This document shows positions 27,927 through 35,879 of a stretch of 64,000 nt of DNA, one piece after another. The number at the start of each line of letters is the position of its first letter. Within the stretch, counting starts at the first letter, position 1. The notes beneath the pieces are model-generated. The model was not told the origin of the DNA, did no database searches, and was given only the letters and a program-made list of their open reading frames with translations. The stretch is from Granulosicoccus sp964390335. Lineage in GTDB: Bacteria > Pseudomonadota > Gammaproteobacteria > Granulosicoccales > Granulosicoccaceae. A program made the position numbers and the translations under genes. The DNA lies in contig CAYMHU010000017.1 in NCBI GenBank assembly GCA_964390335.1, forward strand, positions 1 to 64,000, given 5' to 3'.

Positions 27927-28491
27927 TCATCGGAAAGGTTTGAATGAGCGTCCGCTTTGTAGTGAAGGCGATAGCATTGCATGACGATCTTTAGCACCTT
28001 TGCCTTGTTCAACGCGAATGATCATGCGATCGCTATCGATGTCACCGATCTTCAGATGGGCCACTTCGTTACGTCTCAGACCGGCACCGTAAGCAACAGA
28101 AAGAATAGCTTGGTGTTTTACGTTACTGGCTGCATCAATGATCTGTGCTACTTCCTCGGTACTAAGAATCTGTGGAATGCGACGAGGCGTTTGTACACGC
28201 TTGATCTTCTTCAAGCGACTCACATCATCGAGCGTCACCTCAAATAAAAAGCGTAAGCCTGATAATTGTGAGTTGATATTGCCCGATGCCAGACCACTGT
28301 CAACTAAGTGCAACTGATACTTGCGTAAGTCCTCTGATGTGGCCCGGTGCGGCGAGTAGCCCAAATATTCACCTAAAGCGGTGACATGCCGAAGGTACGC
28401 CGACTGGGTTTTGGGGTTTAACTTACGCATGCTCATATCTTCGATCATGCGTTGTCGTAATGCACTGACAGTGCTTGTTAGTATTAGTCAT
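27927..28491 (-). pseudogene. Broken tyrosine recombinase (integrase) remnant
   Basis: The readable frame (27927-28448) has a SAM-like N-terminal DNA-binding domain (NPKTQSAYLRHVTALGEYLG, a style seen in IS91-associated integrases) and the first part of the catalytic domain with the Arg box AYGAGLRRNEVAHL. It then stops after AMLSPSL; the His-x-x-Arg box and nucleophile Tyr are missing, so it cannot recombine DNA. Upstream, an ATG at 28491 with a strong AGGAG site is out of frame. The frame reading VSALRQRMIED continues 5' of the listed start, so a one- or two-base frameshift near 28470-28490 probably separates the native start from the body. Two lesions support pseudogene status. Confidence 0.75.
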
Positions 28492-28554
28492 GGGCTCTTC
28501 TCCTAATGTAGTTCGAATGGTTGGGGAACCACAGAACAACATGAGAAGAGCCCA
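28491..28554 (-). promoter_or_regulatory. Leader hairpin masking integrase ribosome site and start
   Basis: tgggctcttctc (28491-28502) and gagaagagccca (28543-28554) are perfect 12-bp arms. On the minus-strand transcript the inner arm covers most of the AGGAGA ribosome site and the first base of the ATG at 28491. The 40-base loop holds a further stem, ggtt-gggg-aacc. A transcript entering from outside would fold and block translation, as known for IS10 and IS50 transposase leaders. Confidence 0.6.
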
Positions 28555-28730
28555 GTTTTAAATAGTCCGTTTAGCTTATATCAGATGGTGAAGATGAAAT
28601 TACTGCGTAGCGGTTTAGTTCTTTGGCCGAAAGCAGCTAGTTAGTGGAAGTATAGCTGAAGGTTGCTTTATTCTTAATGGAACAGATATTATTTAATGGC
28701 TTGAAAGTGCAGTCACGGATATGCGCCCGG

Positions 28731-28970
28731 CTAAGCAGTAGCCATTAAGTACTGAACCAACAACCATATGCAGGCGATAAACAAAATCGTTCCGATTAAA
28801 CCACCAACAATAAAGTGAATTGGTTTGCCGTGTTTAAAATCGCGTTCTTTATTCTTGCGCGATTGCACGCCAATCATGGCTGCTAATACGCTTTGGGTTA
28901 CTGCCAGAAATCCGGTGCCACTGCGGGTGGAATCACCGGATTCTTGTGGTTGTTCAGTGGACTCTGACAT
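28731..28970 (-). CDS. DUF2970 family small membrane protein
   Basis: 79 residues. A polar, Ser/Gln-rich N-terminus is followed by FLAVTQSVLAAMIGVQSRKN, the ERDFKHGKPIHFIVGG block and one C-terminal hydrophobic helix (about 54-75). This matches the DUF2970 pattern (GVQS, then a basic ERDF motif, then membrane helix). Function unknown; inner membrane. ATG at 28970. The 240 bases between it and the integrase remnant hold the leader hairpin and otherwise nothing I recognise. Confidence 0.82.
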   Translation of the reverse strand: MSESTEQPQESGDSTRSGTGFLAVTQSVLAAMIGVQSRKNKERDFKHGKPIHFIVGGLIGTILFIACIWLLVQYLMATA

Positions 28971-29002
28971 AAGCGTTACACCGGTTTAATTACGGCTGAC
29001 AA

Positions 29003-29433
29003 CTAAAACCGAAACCCGGCTTTAACACTAAACGAAGTGTGATTACCAGTTTTATCTGCTTCCAAGACAAAGTTCATACCCAAGTTCAGATTAACGCCGG
29101 CAAACAGCCTGGTCTCTTCTATCACTTCCTCACCAAATGGCAAACCTTTTTGCACACTGACGCGCGGTAGAATCAATCCCGACGACTCAAAGTCACCGCT
29201 GCTGGCAAGATCGAACAGATCTTCAGAATCGTCGATGGGTGTGTACGACACGCTGACACCTACATCGAGACCGACAACACCTAAGGGCTCAGCCGGTGCA
29301 ATGGCTTTGTATTGAGTGGCAGCCGACACATTCTCGGCAAAGGCTCTAAACTGCGACTGCGACAACGCATCTAGCGAATTGAAAGATGCAGCCTGGGTGG
29401 TCGCTGAACATAAACACGCTAATGCGATCAGTA
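29003..29433 (-). pseudogene. Truncated duplicate of the outer-membrane protein gene
   Basis: A second copy of the gene at 30051-30764. It retains the signal-peptide core (LIALACLCSATTQA) and N-terminal third, lacks about 90 codons from the middle (LPFG joined directly to EEVIEETRLF), and keeps the C-terminal strands ending KAGFRF. The first four codons, including the ATG, are replaced by the 3' end of the neighbouring OB-fold gene, so no normal start remains. The deletion keeps frame. Without the middle strands it is unlikely to make a barrel. The segment 29132-29433 is nearly identical to 30453-30754, but the 3' part is much more diverged. Confidence 0.85.
29132..29433. repeat. 302-bp near-identical repeat, copy A
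   Basis: Aligns without gaps to 30453-30754, with a single difference seen (t at 29387, c at 30708). Both copies lie in the same orientation 1321 bp apart. Identity ends abruptly at both edges. Confidence 0.9.
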
Positions 29434-29438
29434 AAGTC

Positions 29439-29774
29439 TCAGTTAAGCTTAATTACTGTTCCGTCTTGTCGAGTAATCTCGAAAGCATAGATCTCAGGAC
29501 GGAACCGGGCTAGAAGATCGTCGTCAACTACGCCTCTCACAGTGACTGTTTCTCCGACGGGCACTGGCATGCGATTTTTCCAACCAATGTACACCCTCAC
29601 ACTGCCGGTCGAGTCCGCAATTCGAAACTCGTCCTCATCGAGCATCCTTGTTACTTCTCCGCGGATCGTAACGTTCATCCCGCTAGTAAGCTTTTCTATG
29701 GGTATGATTTCCTCGGTGATTGCTAATTGGCAGTAGAAAAAGCTCAGTAAAGCAAAAGCAATGACGCGTATCAA
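29439..29774 (-). CDS. Exported small OB-fold (BOF/YgiW-like) protein
   Basis: I chose the TTG at 29774 because AGGAG lies seven bases upstream and the resulting N-terminus (IRVIAFALLSFFYCQLAITEE) is a clean signal peptide; the frame is open to 29879. The mature part of about 90 residues reads IEKLTSGMNVTIRGEVTRMLDEDEFRIADSTG and VGETVTVRGVVDDD, the beta-strand pattern of a bacterial OB-fold (BOF, YgiW/NirD type) stress protein. Its stop codon lies six bases from the breakpoint of the duplicated gene, so it either came in with the rearrangement or was the site of it. Periplasmic; ligand unknown. Confidence 0.7.
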   Translation of the reverse strand: MIRVIAFALLSFFYCQLAITEEIIPIEKLTSGMNVTIRGEVTRMLDEDEFRIADSTGSVRVYIGWKNRMPVPVGETVTVRGVVDDDLLARFRPEIYAFEITRQDGTVIKLN

Positions 29775-30050
29775 GATGTATCTCCTATCTCTGGTAAGTA
29801 TCAAACCCACACCGTTATCGGTGGCAGCTTTGTAGTGGATTAATTTTATCTTATTGAAACACAAAATTGATCTACGCAATTATTTTCTTTCAATATGAAA
29901 TTTATCGGTGAAAATCGATAGGTGATAAAAAGTTGGCTATACGCGTGTACACAAACAATAATTAATGAATAGAACCGTCTGAGCGGGCTTGAGTGCCTTC
30001 CCAAGTCGTTTCAGAATTCCACTGTTGAACGCCTGCCGCCCAAGTCTGCG

Positions 30051-30764
30051 CTAAAACCGAAACCCCGCCTTCACACTAAAAGAAGTGTGATCGCCGGTTT
30101 TATCAGCTTCCAAGACGAAGTTCATACCTAAGTTAAGATTGACACCGGCAAACAGTCTGGTTTCATTAATAACCTCTTCACCCAACGTCACCGAATCTTT
30201 CGGTGTAGCCGTAGTTCGAATGGCTCCCGCACCAGCATACGGCGTTAACATCACAAAACCTTTAGAGATAGATAAATCGACTCCCATTGTGTTCATGTCG
30301 AGTTCGTCCACGCCTTGTAACAGGCTGTAGCTGGCACGCAGCGCAACCGCAGGAGATGCCACCCCGCCCTCCAACAATGCATACCGAACTTCTGCACCAA
30401 TCACTTTAATATCGGTATCCGGGGCGCCACTGACCGATGCACCAACATCGATACCAAATGGCAAACCTTTTTGCACACTGACGCGCGGTAGAATCAATCC
30501 CGACGACTCAAAGTCACCGCTGCTGGCAAGATCGAACAGATCTTCAGAATCGTCGATGGGTGTGTACGACACGCTGACACCTACATCGAGACCGACAACA
30601 CCTAAGGGCTCAGCCGGTGCAATGGCTTTGTATTGAGTGGCAGCCGACACATTCTCGGCAAAGGCTCTAAACTGCGACTGCGACAACGCATCTAGCGAAT
30701 TGAAAGACGCAGCCTGGGTGGTCGCTGAACATAAACACGCTAATGCGATCAGTATACGGGTCAT
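30051..30764 (-). CDS. Predicted outer-membrane beta-barrel protein, full copy
   Basis: 237 residues, ATG with AAGGA upstream. Signal peptide MTRILIALACLCSATTQA, a short helical region (LDALSQSQFRAFAENVSAATQYKA), then amphipathic strands with alternating hydrophobic residues and a terminal Phe (KAGFRF), as expected for Bam-inserted barrels. No named family recognised; the length suits an 8-12-strand barrel. A truncated duplicate lies 1.3 kb downstream. Transcribed away from the integrase side; the start is 23 bases downstream of the yheS stop codon on the same strand, so read-through from yheS is possible. Confidence 0.75.
   Translation of the reverse strand: MTRILIALACLCSATTQAASFNSLDALSQSQFRAFAENVSAATQYKAIAPAEPLGVVGLDVGVSVSYTPIDDSEDLFDLASSGDFESSGLILPRVSVQKGLPFGIDVGASVSGAPDTDIKVIGAEVRYALLEGGVASPAVALRASYSLLQGVDELDMNTMGVDLSISKGFVMLTPYAGAGAIRTTATPKDSVTLGEEVINETRLFAGVNLNLGMNFVLEADKTGDHTSFSVKAGFRF
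30453..30754. repeat. 302-bp near-identical repeat, copy B
   Basis: Partner of 29132-29433. It covers codons 4 to about 104 of the intact outer-membrane gene. Confidence 0.9.
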
Positions 30765-30787
30765 TGTTGATTCCTTTGTCCGGTTTG

Positions 30788-32695
30788 TCAGTCGTGATTG
30801 TCAGTTTGCGCCAATTCAAGCGCTTGCATGGCATCCAGCAACTGCTCTTCAATATGTTCAACCGAGCGTTTTTGATCACTTTCTTTAGCCAAAAGCTCGG
30901 TCAATTTTGTTTTGTTCTCTGAATGGTATAGCTCATTCGACGCCAAACTGGTTCGAGTTTCTGACAATTCGGCTAATGCTTTTTCCAATTGACGCTCACA
31001 TTTCTGCACTGCCTGAGTTAATGGTCTCAGCAATGCTCGCGCTGCCGCCTCATCGCGCTTTTGCTGTTTGCGGTCAACCGCAGGAGAACTTGAAGTGACA
31101 GTTTGTTTAGAATTGGCACTACCGGCTTTGCTGCGATAATCGCTGAGCCATCGGGCATAGCCGTCAAGATCATCGTCAAATGGGTCAACCTTGCCATCTG
31201 TGACCAAAATAAGGTCATCAACTACCGATCGGAGTAAGCTGCGATCGTGCGAGATCACCATCAATGCGCCACCGTATTCTTGTAGCGCATGAGCCAAGGC
31301 ATCACGCATCTGAATATCGAGATGGTTAGTCGGTTCGTCCAGTAACAGTAAATTGGGTTTCGTATAAACAATTAATGCTAATGCCAAACGCGCGCGTTCA
31401 CCACCTGACATAGTATTGGCATTTTGTAGAGCTTGATCTCCGACGAACCCGAATCCCCCGAGGTAGTTTCTAGCGTCCGTATCGCTTAGAGCTGGGTTAG
31501 CCGTCTGGATGGCTTGCAGTGGCGATTGGTCATCCCTGAGTTGATCGACCTGATGCTGAGCAAAGTAACCAATCACCAATTTGTGCGCTGGTAAACGTTC
31601 GCCGCTTTGCAAAGCAAGATCACCCACGATGGCTTTAATTAGTGTGGATTTACCGGCACCGTTAGCACCCAGCAAACCTATCCGATCACCACTTTGAATG
31701 TTCAAACTAATGTTGTTAAGGATAGTCGTATCGTTGTAACCGATATCCGCATCTCGTAGTAACAACAGAGGATTGGGTAACGATTCTGGTTTTAGAAATG
31801 AAAACTGAAACGGCGAATCAACATGAGCCGGCGCAAGCTTGGTCATGCGCTCTAACATTTTAATGCGGCTTTGTGCTTGCCGCGCCTTGGTTGCCTTCGC
31901 ACGAAAGCGATCAACAAACGATTGCATTTGCGCAATCGATTGCTGTTGTTTTACATACAGCGCTTGCTGATTAGCCAAGCGACTGGCGCGCTGGGTTTCA
32001 AACTCGGAATAATTACCCGTATATAAATGCGCGCTCTTTTGTTCGATATGTAGCGTGTGCGTCGTAATGCGATCCAGAAACTCACGATCGTGAGAAATCA
32101 TGAGTAAGGTGCCCTCGCGTTGCCGAAGCCATTGCTCAAGCCACAACACTGCATCCAAGTCCAGATGATTGGTTGGTTCATCAAGCAGCAATAAATCACT
32201 GGGGCTCATCAGCGCCTGCGCCAGATTCAATCGCATGCGCCAACCACCGGAAAAACCGGATACCGGCAGTGAATGCTGGTCGGTTGTAAATCCCAAACCA
32301 TTCAACAAGGCACCGGCTCTGGATTTAACTGTGTAGCCACCTGCTTGCTCCAGCTCTGCTAAGAGTTCGGCGTGCTTTTCTCCATCGTTCTGTACAGATT
32401 CCAGTTGGGACTCAAGAGCACGAAGTTTTTTATCACCGTCGATAACAAAATCCAGCGCCGGTGAGCTTGAAACATGAGATTCTTGCGCCACGTGCGTGAC
32501 CGTGACCTGTTGCTGTAATGAGATTTCGCCATCATCTGGTTCCAGCTCGCCTTGAATCATGGCAAACAAACTGGACTTTCCACAGCCATTGGCGCCCGTT
32601 AAGCCAACCTTTTGACCTCGGTGCACAACAACACTAACACCGTCAAACAGCAGCTCGCGATCGCGGCGACAAGCAATATTGTTTAAGCTAAGCAT
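30788..32695 (-). CDS. yheS: ABC-F family ATPase YheS
   Basis: Cytoplasmic ribosome-associated ABC-F protein (translation factor class, no membrane domain). 635 residues, nearly collinear with E. coli YheS (637). Two ABC cassettes: Walker A GANGCGKSS (near 36) and GANGAGKST; signatures FSGGWRMRLNLAQAL and MSGGERARLALALI; Walker B LLLLDEPTNHLDL twice; between them the interdomain linker RFRAKATKARQAQSRIKMLERM. The C-terminal coiled coil (about 545-625) is also YheS-like. Divergent from lemA, with 88 bases between starts that include an imperfect hairpin at 32707-32731. Confidence 0.94.
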   Translation of the reverse strand: MLSLNNIACRRDRELLFDGVSVVVHRGQKVGLTGANGCGKSSLFAMIQGELEPDDGEISLQQQVTVTHVAQESHVSSSPALDFVIDGDKKLRALESQLESVQNDGEKHAELLAELEQAGGYTVKSRAGALLNGLGFTTDQHSLPVSGFSGGWRMRLNLAQALMSPSDLLLLDEPTNHLDLDAVLWLEQWLRQREGTLLMISHDREFLDRITTHTLHIEQKSAHLYTGNYSEFETQRASRLANQQALYVKQQQSIAQMQSFVDRFRAKATKARQAQSRIKMLERMTKLAPAHVDSPFQFSFLKPESLPNPLLLLRDADIGYNDTTILNNISLNIQSGDRIGLLGANGAGKSTLIKAIVGDLALQSGERLPAHKLVIGYFAQHQVDQLRDDQSPLQAIQTANPALSDTDARNYLGGFGFVGDQALQNANTMSGGERARLALALIVYTKPNLLLLDEPTNHLDIQMRDALAHALQEYGGALMVISHDRSLLRSVVDDLILVTDGKVDPFDDDLDGYARWLSDYRSKAGSANSKQTVTSSSPAVDRKQQKRDEAAARALLRPLTQAVQKCERQLEKALAELSETRTSLASNELYHSENKTKLTELLAKESDQKRSVEHIEEQLLDAMQALELAQTDNHD

Positions 32696-32783
32696 GCGAT
32701 ATTGTTACACGACTGAGACACTCAGGCGTGTCCGTAGAGACGCTTCCTGTTATTATTCGCATATCGACTCGGAGAGAACAGTA

Positions 32784-33377
32784 ATGATCAAAATGGCTTC
32801 TAAAGTAATTGCAGTTGCAGCACTCACGCTATCGCTGGCTGGCTGCGGCATTAACAACATTCCCACCTATGACGAGGCAGTCAACGGTGCATGGAGCGAG
32901 GTACAAAATCAGTACAAGCGCCGTGCCGATCTGGTGCCCAATTTGGTTGAAACAGTCAAGGGTTTTGCAGCTCAAGAAAAAGATATCTTTATTGAGGTCA
33001 CTGAAGCTCGCTCCAAGGTCTCTCAAATGAATATCACCCCTGAAATGTTATCAGACCCGGCTGCGTTTGAGATGTTTCAGCAGAATCAGGGCGCATTGAG
33101 TGGCGCGTTATCTAAATTGATGCTGGTTGTGGAAAACTACCCGGATTTAAAGTCCAACGAGAATTTCCTGCAACTGCAAAATCAGCTTGAAGGCACAGAA
33201 AATCGAATTGCTGTGGCACGTCGTGACTACATTCAAGCCGTACAAACCTACAACACGGAGCTACGTACAATCCCGGGTCGGTGGTGGAAAAAATTCATGT
33301 ACTCTGAATCCACAGCGAAAGAGACATTCAAAATTGACGAGGCTGATACCGCTAACCCAAGCGTGAACTTTAACTAA
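32784..33377 (+). CDS. lemA: LemA family protein, predicted lipoprotein
   Basis: I chose the ATG at 32784, with GGAGAGAAC upstream; an open frame 35 codons further back is not LemA-like. 197 residues. The N-terminus KVIAVAALTLSLAGCGINNIPTYDEAV carries a lipobox (LAGC) followed directly by the LemA start. The core AWSEVQNQYKRRADLVPNLVETVKGFAAQEKD and FLQLQNQLEGTENRIAVARRDY is diagnostic of the four-helix LemA fold. Usually encoded with TPM-domain proteins, as here. Function unresolved; envelope location. Confidence 0.93.
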   Translation: MIKMASKVIAVAALTLSLAGCGINNIPTYDEAVNGAWSEVQNQYKRRADLVPNLVETVKGFAAQEKDIFIEVTEARSKVSQMNITPEMLSDPAAFEMFQQNQGALSGALSKLMLVVENYPDLKSNENFLQLQNQLEGTENRIAVARRDYIQAVQTYNTELRTIPGRWWKKFMYSESTAKETFKIDEADTANPSVNFN

Positions 33378-33429
33378 GCCGCCTATTGTGTCGCTTCTGT
33401 AAATCAACATAAATAAGTAAACGTATTTA

Positions 33430-34308
33430 ATGCGCGCAACCTCCCGCCTATTGGGTCTGGCCACGCTGTTGTGGCTGGGCCTGTTGTCGCCGCTTGGCTT
33501 TGCTCAAGAATCACCTAACTTCCCACCCTTAACGGGTCGCGTGGTGGATCAAGCAAACTTACTCGATGCCACAGCAGAAGCAGAGTTGGTTGCGCAACTT
33601 GAAACACACGAAGCGGAAACCTCCAATCAAATTGTTGTCATCACTGTCAACTCACTCGATGGTTATGACATCGCCGACTATGCAAACAAGCTAGGACGCG
33701 AATGGGGTATTGGCACCGCTGAAAAAGACAACGGCGTGTTGTTGCTGGTAGCGCCGAAAGAGCGCAAAGTGCGCATTGAAGTTGGTTACGGATTAGAGGG
33801 TGCGTTACCTGACGGTTTGGCCGGGCAAATTATTCGTCGCGAGATTATTCCTCAATTTAAAGAGAACGATTTTGCCGGCGGAATTAAAGCAGGTACTGAT
33901 TCCATATTACAAGCGGTTGTCGGTGAATATACAGCCGAGCCCGGTGGCAACAGGAGCAACGGCCCCAGCGGGCCAATGGGTTTTATACCCCTGTTTTTTA
34001 TTGGCATGGTGGCCATTCCCGAATTGTTACGACGCAAAGGTTTAAAACGTGCCGCGAATGGTGCTTTCCCTGCAGGTTTTGCAGGTCTATTTGCAACACT
34101 CGTCAGCGGAAACCCTGTTATCGGCATTCTGGTGGGATTGGGTATGTTCGGCTTAATTTATATGATCAACCCAAATGTATCGGGACCGGGTGGCGGCGGT
34201 GGGAGATCGGGGCGCGGCGGCTTTGGCGGTGGTGGCTTTAGTGGCGGCGGTGGATTTAGCGGCGGTGGCGGCAGCTTCGGCGGCGGCGGCGCGTCGGGAG
34301 GTTGGTAA
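33430..34308 (+). CDS. TPM-domain (YgcG-type) membrane protein
   Basis: 292 residues: signal peptide (LLGLATLLWLGLLSPLGFA), the TPM domain (about 35-165) with GRVVDQANLLDATAEAELVAQL, GREWGIG and EVGYGLEGALPDG, two membrane helices (about 177-194 and 218-245), and a C-terminal tail of Gly-Gly-Gly-Phe/Ser repeats. The tail is typical of YgcG proteins. TPM domains were named for thylakoid and membrane phosphatase-like proteins; the bacterial role is unclear, perhaps membrane protein repair or phospholipid stress. Second gene of lemA-TPM-TPM, overlapping the next by one base (TAATG). Confidence 0.9.
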   Translation: MRATSRLLGLATLLWLGLLSPLGFAQESPNFPPLTGRVVDQANLLDATAEAELVAQLETHEAETSNQIVVITVNSLDGYDIADYANKLGREWGIGTAEKDNGVLLLVAPKERKVRIEVGYGLEGALPDGLAGQIIRREIIPQFKENDFAGGIKAGTDSILQAVVGEYTAEPGGNRSNGPSGPMGFIPLFFIGMVAIPELLRRKGLKRAANGAFPAGFAGLFATLVSGNPVIGILVGLGMFGLIYMINPNVSGPGGGGGRSGRGGFGGGGFSGGGGFSGGGGSFGGGGASGGW

Positions 34309-34970
34309 TGGCTTTTCTCAGCGACTCTGAAAAACAATCTCTGCAACAGCAAATTCATGCAGCCGAATCTAAAACCAGCGGTGAAATAGTCACGGTTATC
34401 GCGCAGCAAAGTGATGGCTATCGCTACATCCCGTTGATGTGGGCTGCTTTAGTCTCATTAAGTATTCCTGGATTGTATTTTCTGTATCAATACCTAACGC
34501 AAAGCAATTGGAATTACCCGGGCGATTCAACCTTTGCATTAGCTCGCGTTTATCAAGTTCAGGTTCTGGTATTTTTGGGCCTGGGCATGCTGTTGCAGTT
34601 GGGCAACATTCGATTTCTTGTAGTGCCAAAATCGGTGCAGCGCCAACGTGCCAGACGCCACGCGCGCGAACTGTTTTTTGTACAAAACCTACATCTTACC
34701 GATAAGAACAATGGCATATTAATATTCGTATCTGTAGCCGAACACTATGTTGAAATTATCGTCGATGAATCCATTGCTGCCGTCGTCGATAACAGCGTTT
34801 GGCAAGAAACAGTGGACGATTTTGTCGCCAACGTTAAACGCGGTCAAATCGCAAATGGTTTCTCCAGTGCCATTGAACACTGCCGCGAAGTTTTATGGGA
34901 ACACTTCCCTGCACCAGAAGGCAGACCCGATGAGCTGCCGAACCATCTAATAGAAATCGACGAATACTAA
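34308..34970 (+). CDS. Second TPM-domain membrane protein
   Basis: 220 residues from the ATG at 34308, which overlaps the stop of the previous gene by one base; a TTG at 34302 is less likely. The N-terminal segment EKQSLQQQIHAAESKTSGEIVTVI is the first TPM strand-helix, interrupted by two membrane helices (about 45-65 and 84-104); the rest of the TPM fold follows (NGILIFVSVAEHYVEIIVDESI and FVANVKRGQIANGFSSAIEHC). This split arrangement is common for the second TPM protein in lemA clusters. Cytoplasmic membrane; function unknown. Confidence 0.85.
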   Translation: MAFLSDSEKQSLQQQIHAAESKTSGEIVTVIAQQSDGYRYIPLMWAALVSLSIPGLYFLYQYLTQSNWNYPGDSTFALARVYQVQVLVFLGLGMLLQLGNIRFLVVPKSVQRQRARRHARELFFVQNLHLTDKNNGILIFVSVAEHYVEIIVDESIAAVVDNSVWQETVDDFVANVKRGQIANGFSSAIEHCREVLWEHFPAPEGRPDELPNHLIEIDEY

Positions 34971-34987
34971 TAATCAATTTCTAACGC

Positions 34988-35878
34988 GTGAATTTTCTAC
35001 TCTTCGTAGCCACTGTGCTTATCTGGGGTACAACCTGGCTGGCGATTGCTATGCAGGTAGGACCCGTTCCAGCGTTGGTTTCCGTGTTTTATCGCTTTTT
35101 GCTGGGCGGGTTAATTTTACTGGTAGCCTTATTTGCCGTTGGCAAACTTCGATATCTACCACTAAAAGAACAACCGTATCTCATTGCACAAGGCTGTTGT
35201 CTGTGCTGTTTTAATTTTATTTGTTTCTATAACGCTGCGCACTTCGTACCGTCCGGGTTAATTTCGGTGATCTTCTCATTAGCCACGATTCTTAATGCCG
35301 TGAACGCGTATTTTATATTTGGCGACAAGATAACCGCTCGAACTCTGATTGCCGCAATGCTGGGTATTACCGGCTTAGTGTTGTTATTTGCACGGGATAT
35401 TTTTCTGCATTTTGACATGGATACGCTGAAGGGCATGGGCTTGTGTTTACTTGGCACCACCTTGTTTTCACTGGGTAATATGGTTTCGCGGCGCAACAGT
35501 CGCGAGGGCATTGCGCCTATAACGGCTAATGCATGGGCCATGGCCTATGGCTCAATCATCCTGCTTGTACTTGTAGGCATTACGCGATCACCAATGGCAC
35601 TGCCAATGGACGTTAAGTATCTATCGTCGCTGTTCTATTTAGCCGTGTTTGGCTCGGTTATTGGGTTTACCACGTATTTGATGTTGGTTGATCGCTGGGG
35701 TTCTGCAAAAGCTGCATACGTTACCGTGCTATTTCCTATTGTGGCGTTAGCATTGTCGACTGTTTATGAAGACTACCAATGGCATTGGACAGGTGCGCTG
35801 GGTATTGTATTAACGTTACTGGGTAACGTAATTATATTTTGGCAGCGCAAGCCGACAGTCAAAGCTGTCAGTATTTAG
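34988..35878 (+). CDS. EamA/DMT-family transporter
   Basis: 296 residues, GTG start 17 bases after the TPM operon. Ten hydrophobic helices in two EamA halves. WGTTWLAIAMQVGPVPALVSVFYRF is the characteristic first-helix pattern; the second half begins near GMGLCLLGTTLFSLGNMVSRR. Such proteins export amino acids, nucleotides or other metabolites; the substrate cannot be told from sequence. It may be read with the upstream cluster. It converges on the MFS gene, with one base between stops. Confidence 0.9.
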   Translation: MNFLLFVATVLIWGTTWLAIAMQVGPVPALVSVFYRFLLGGLILLVALFAVGKLRYLPLKEQPYLIAQGCCLCCFNFICFYNAAHFVPSGLISVIFSLATILNAVNAYFIFGDKITARTLIAAMLGITGLVLLFARDIFLHFDMDTLKGMGLCLLGTTLFSLGNMVSRRNSREGIAPITANAWAMAYGSIILLVLVGITRSPMALPMDVKYLSSLFYLAVFGSVIGFTTYLMLVDRWGSAKAAYVTVLFPIVALALSTVYEDYQWHWTGALGIVLTLLGNVIIFWQRKPTVKAVSI

Positions 35879-35879
35879 A

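Noticed and set aside
27927..28560. A complete insertion sequence
   Set aside because: Only one set of inverted arms was found, and it flanks the leader, not the element. No transposase, target duplication or distal end is visible.
26047..30786. A defence island or novel multi-gene system
   Set aside because: The patch has a lone DUF222-HNH gene, a dead integrase and envelope proteins, with no recognisable partner enzymes, toxin or methylase. It looks like rearranged accessory DNA, not a coherent system.
34158..34409. Proline-rich minus-strand frame
   Set aside because: It is the antisense of the Gly-rich tail of the TPM protein.
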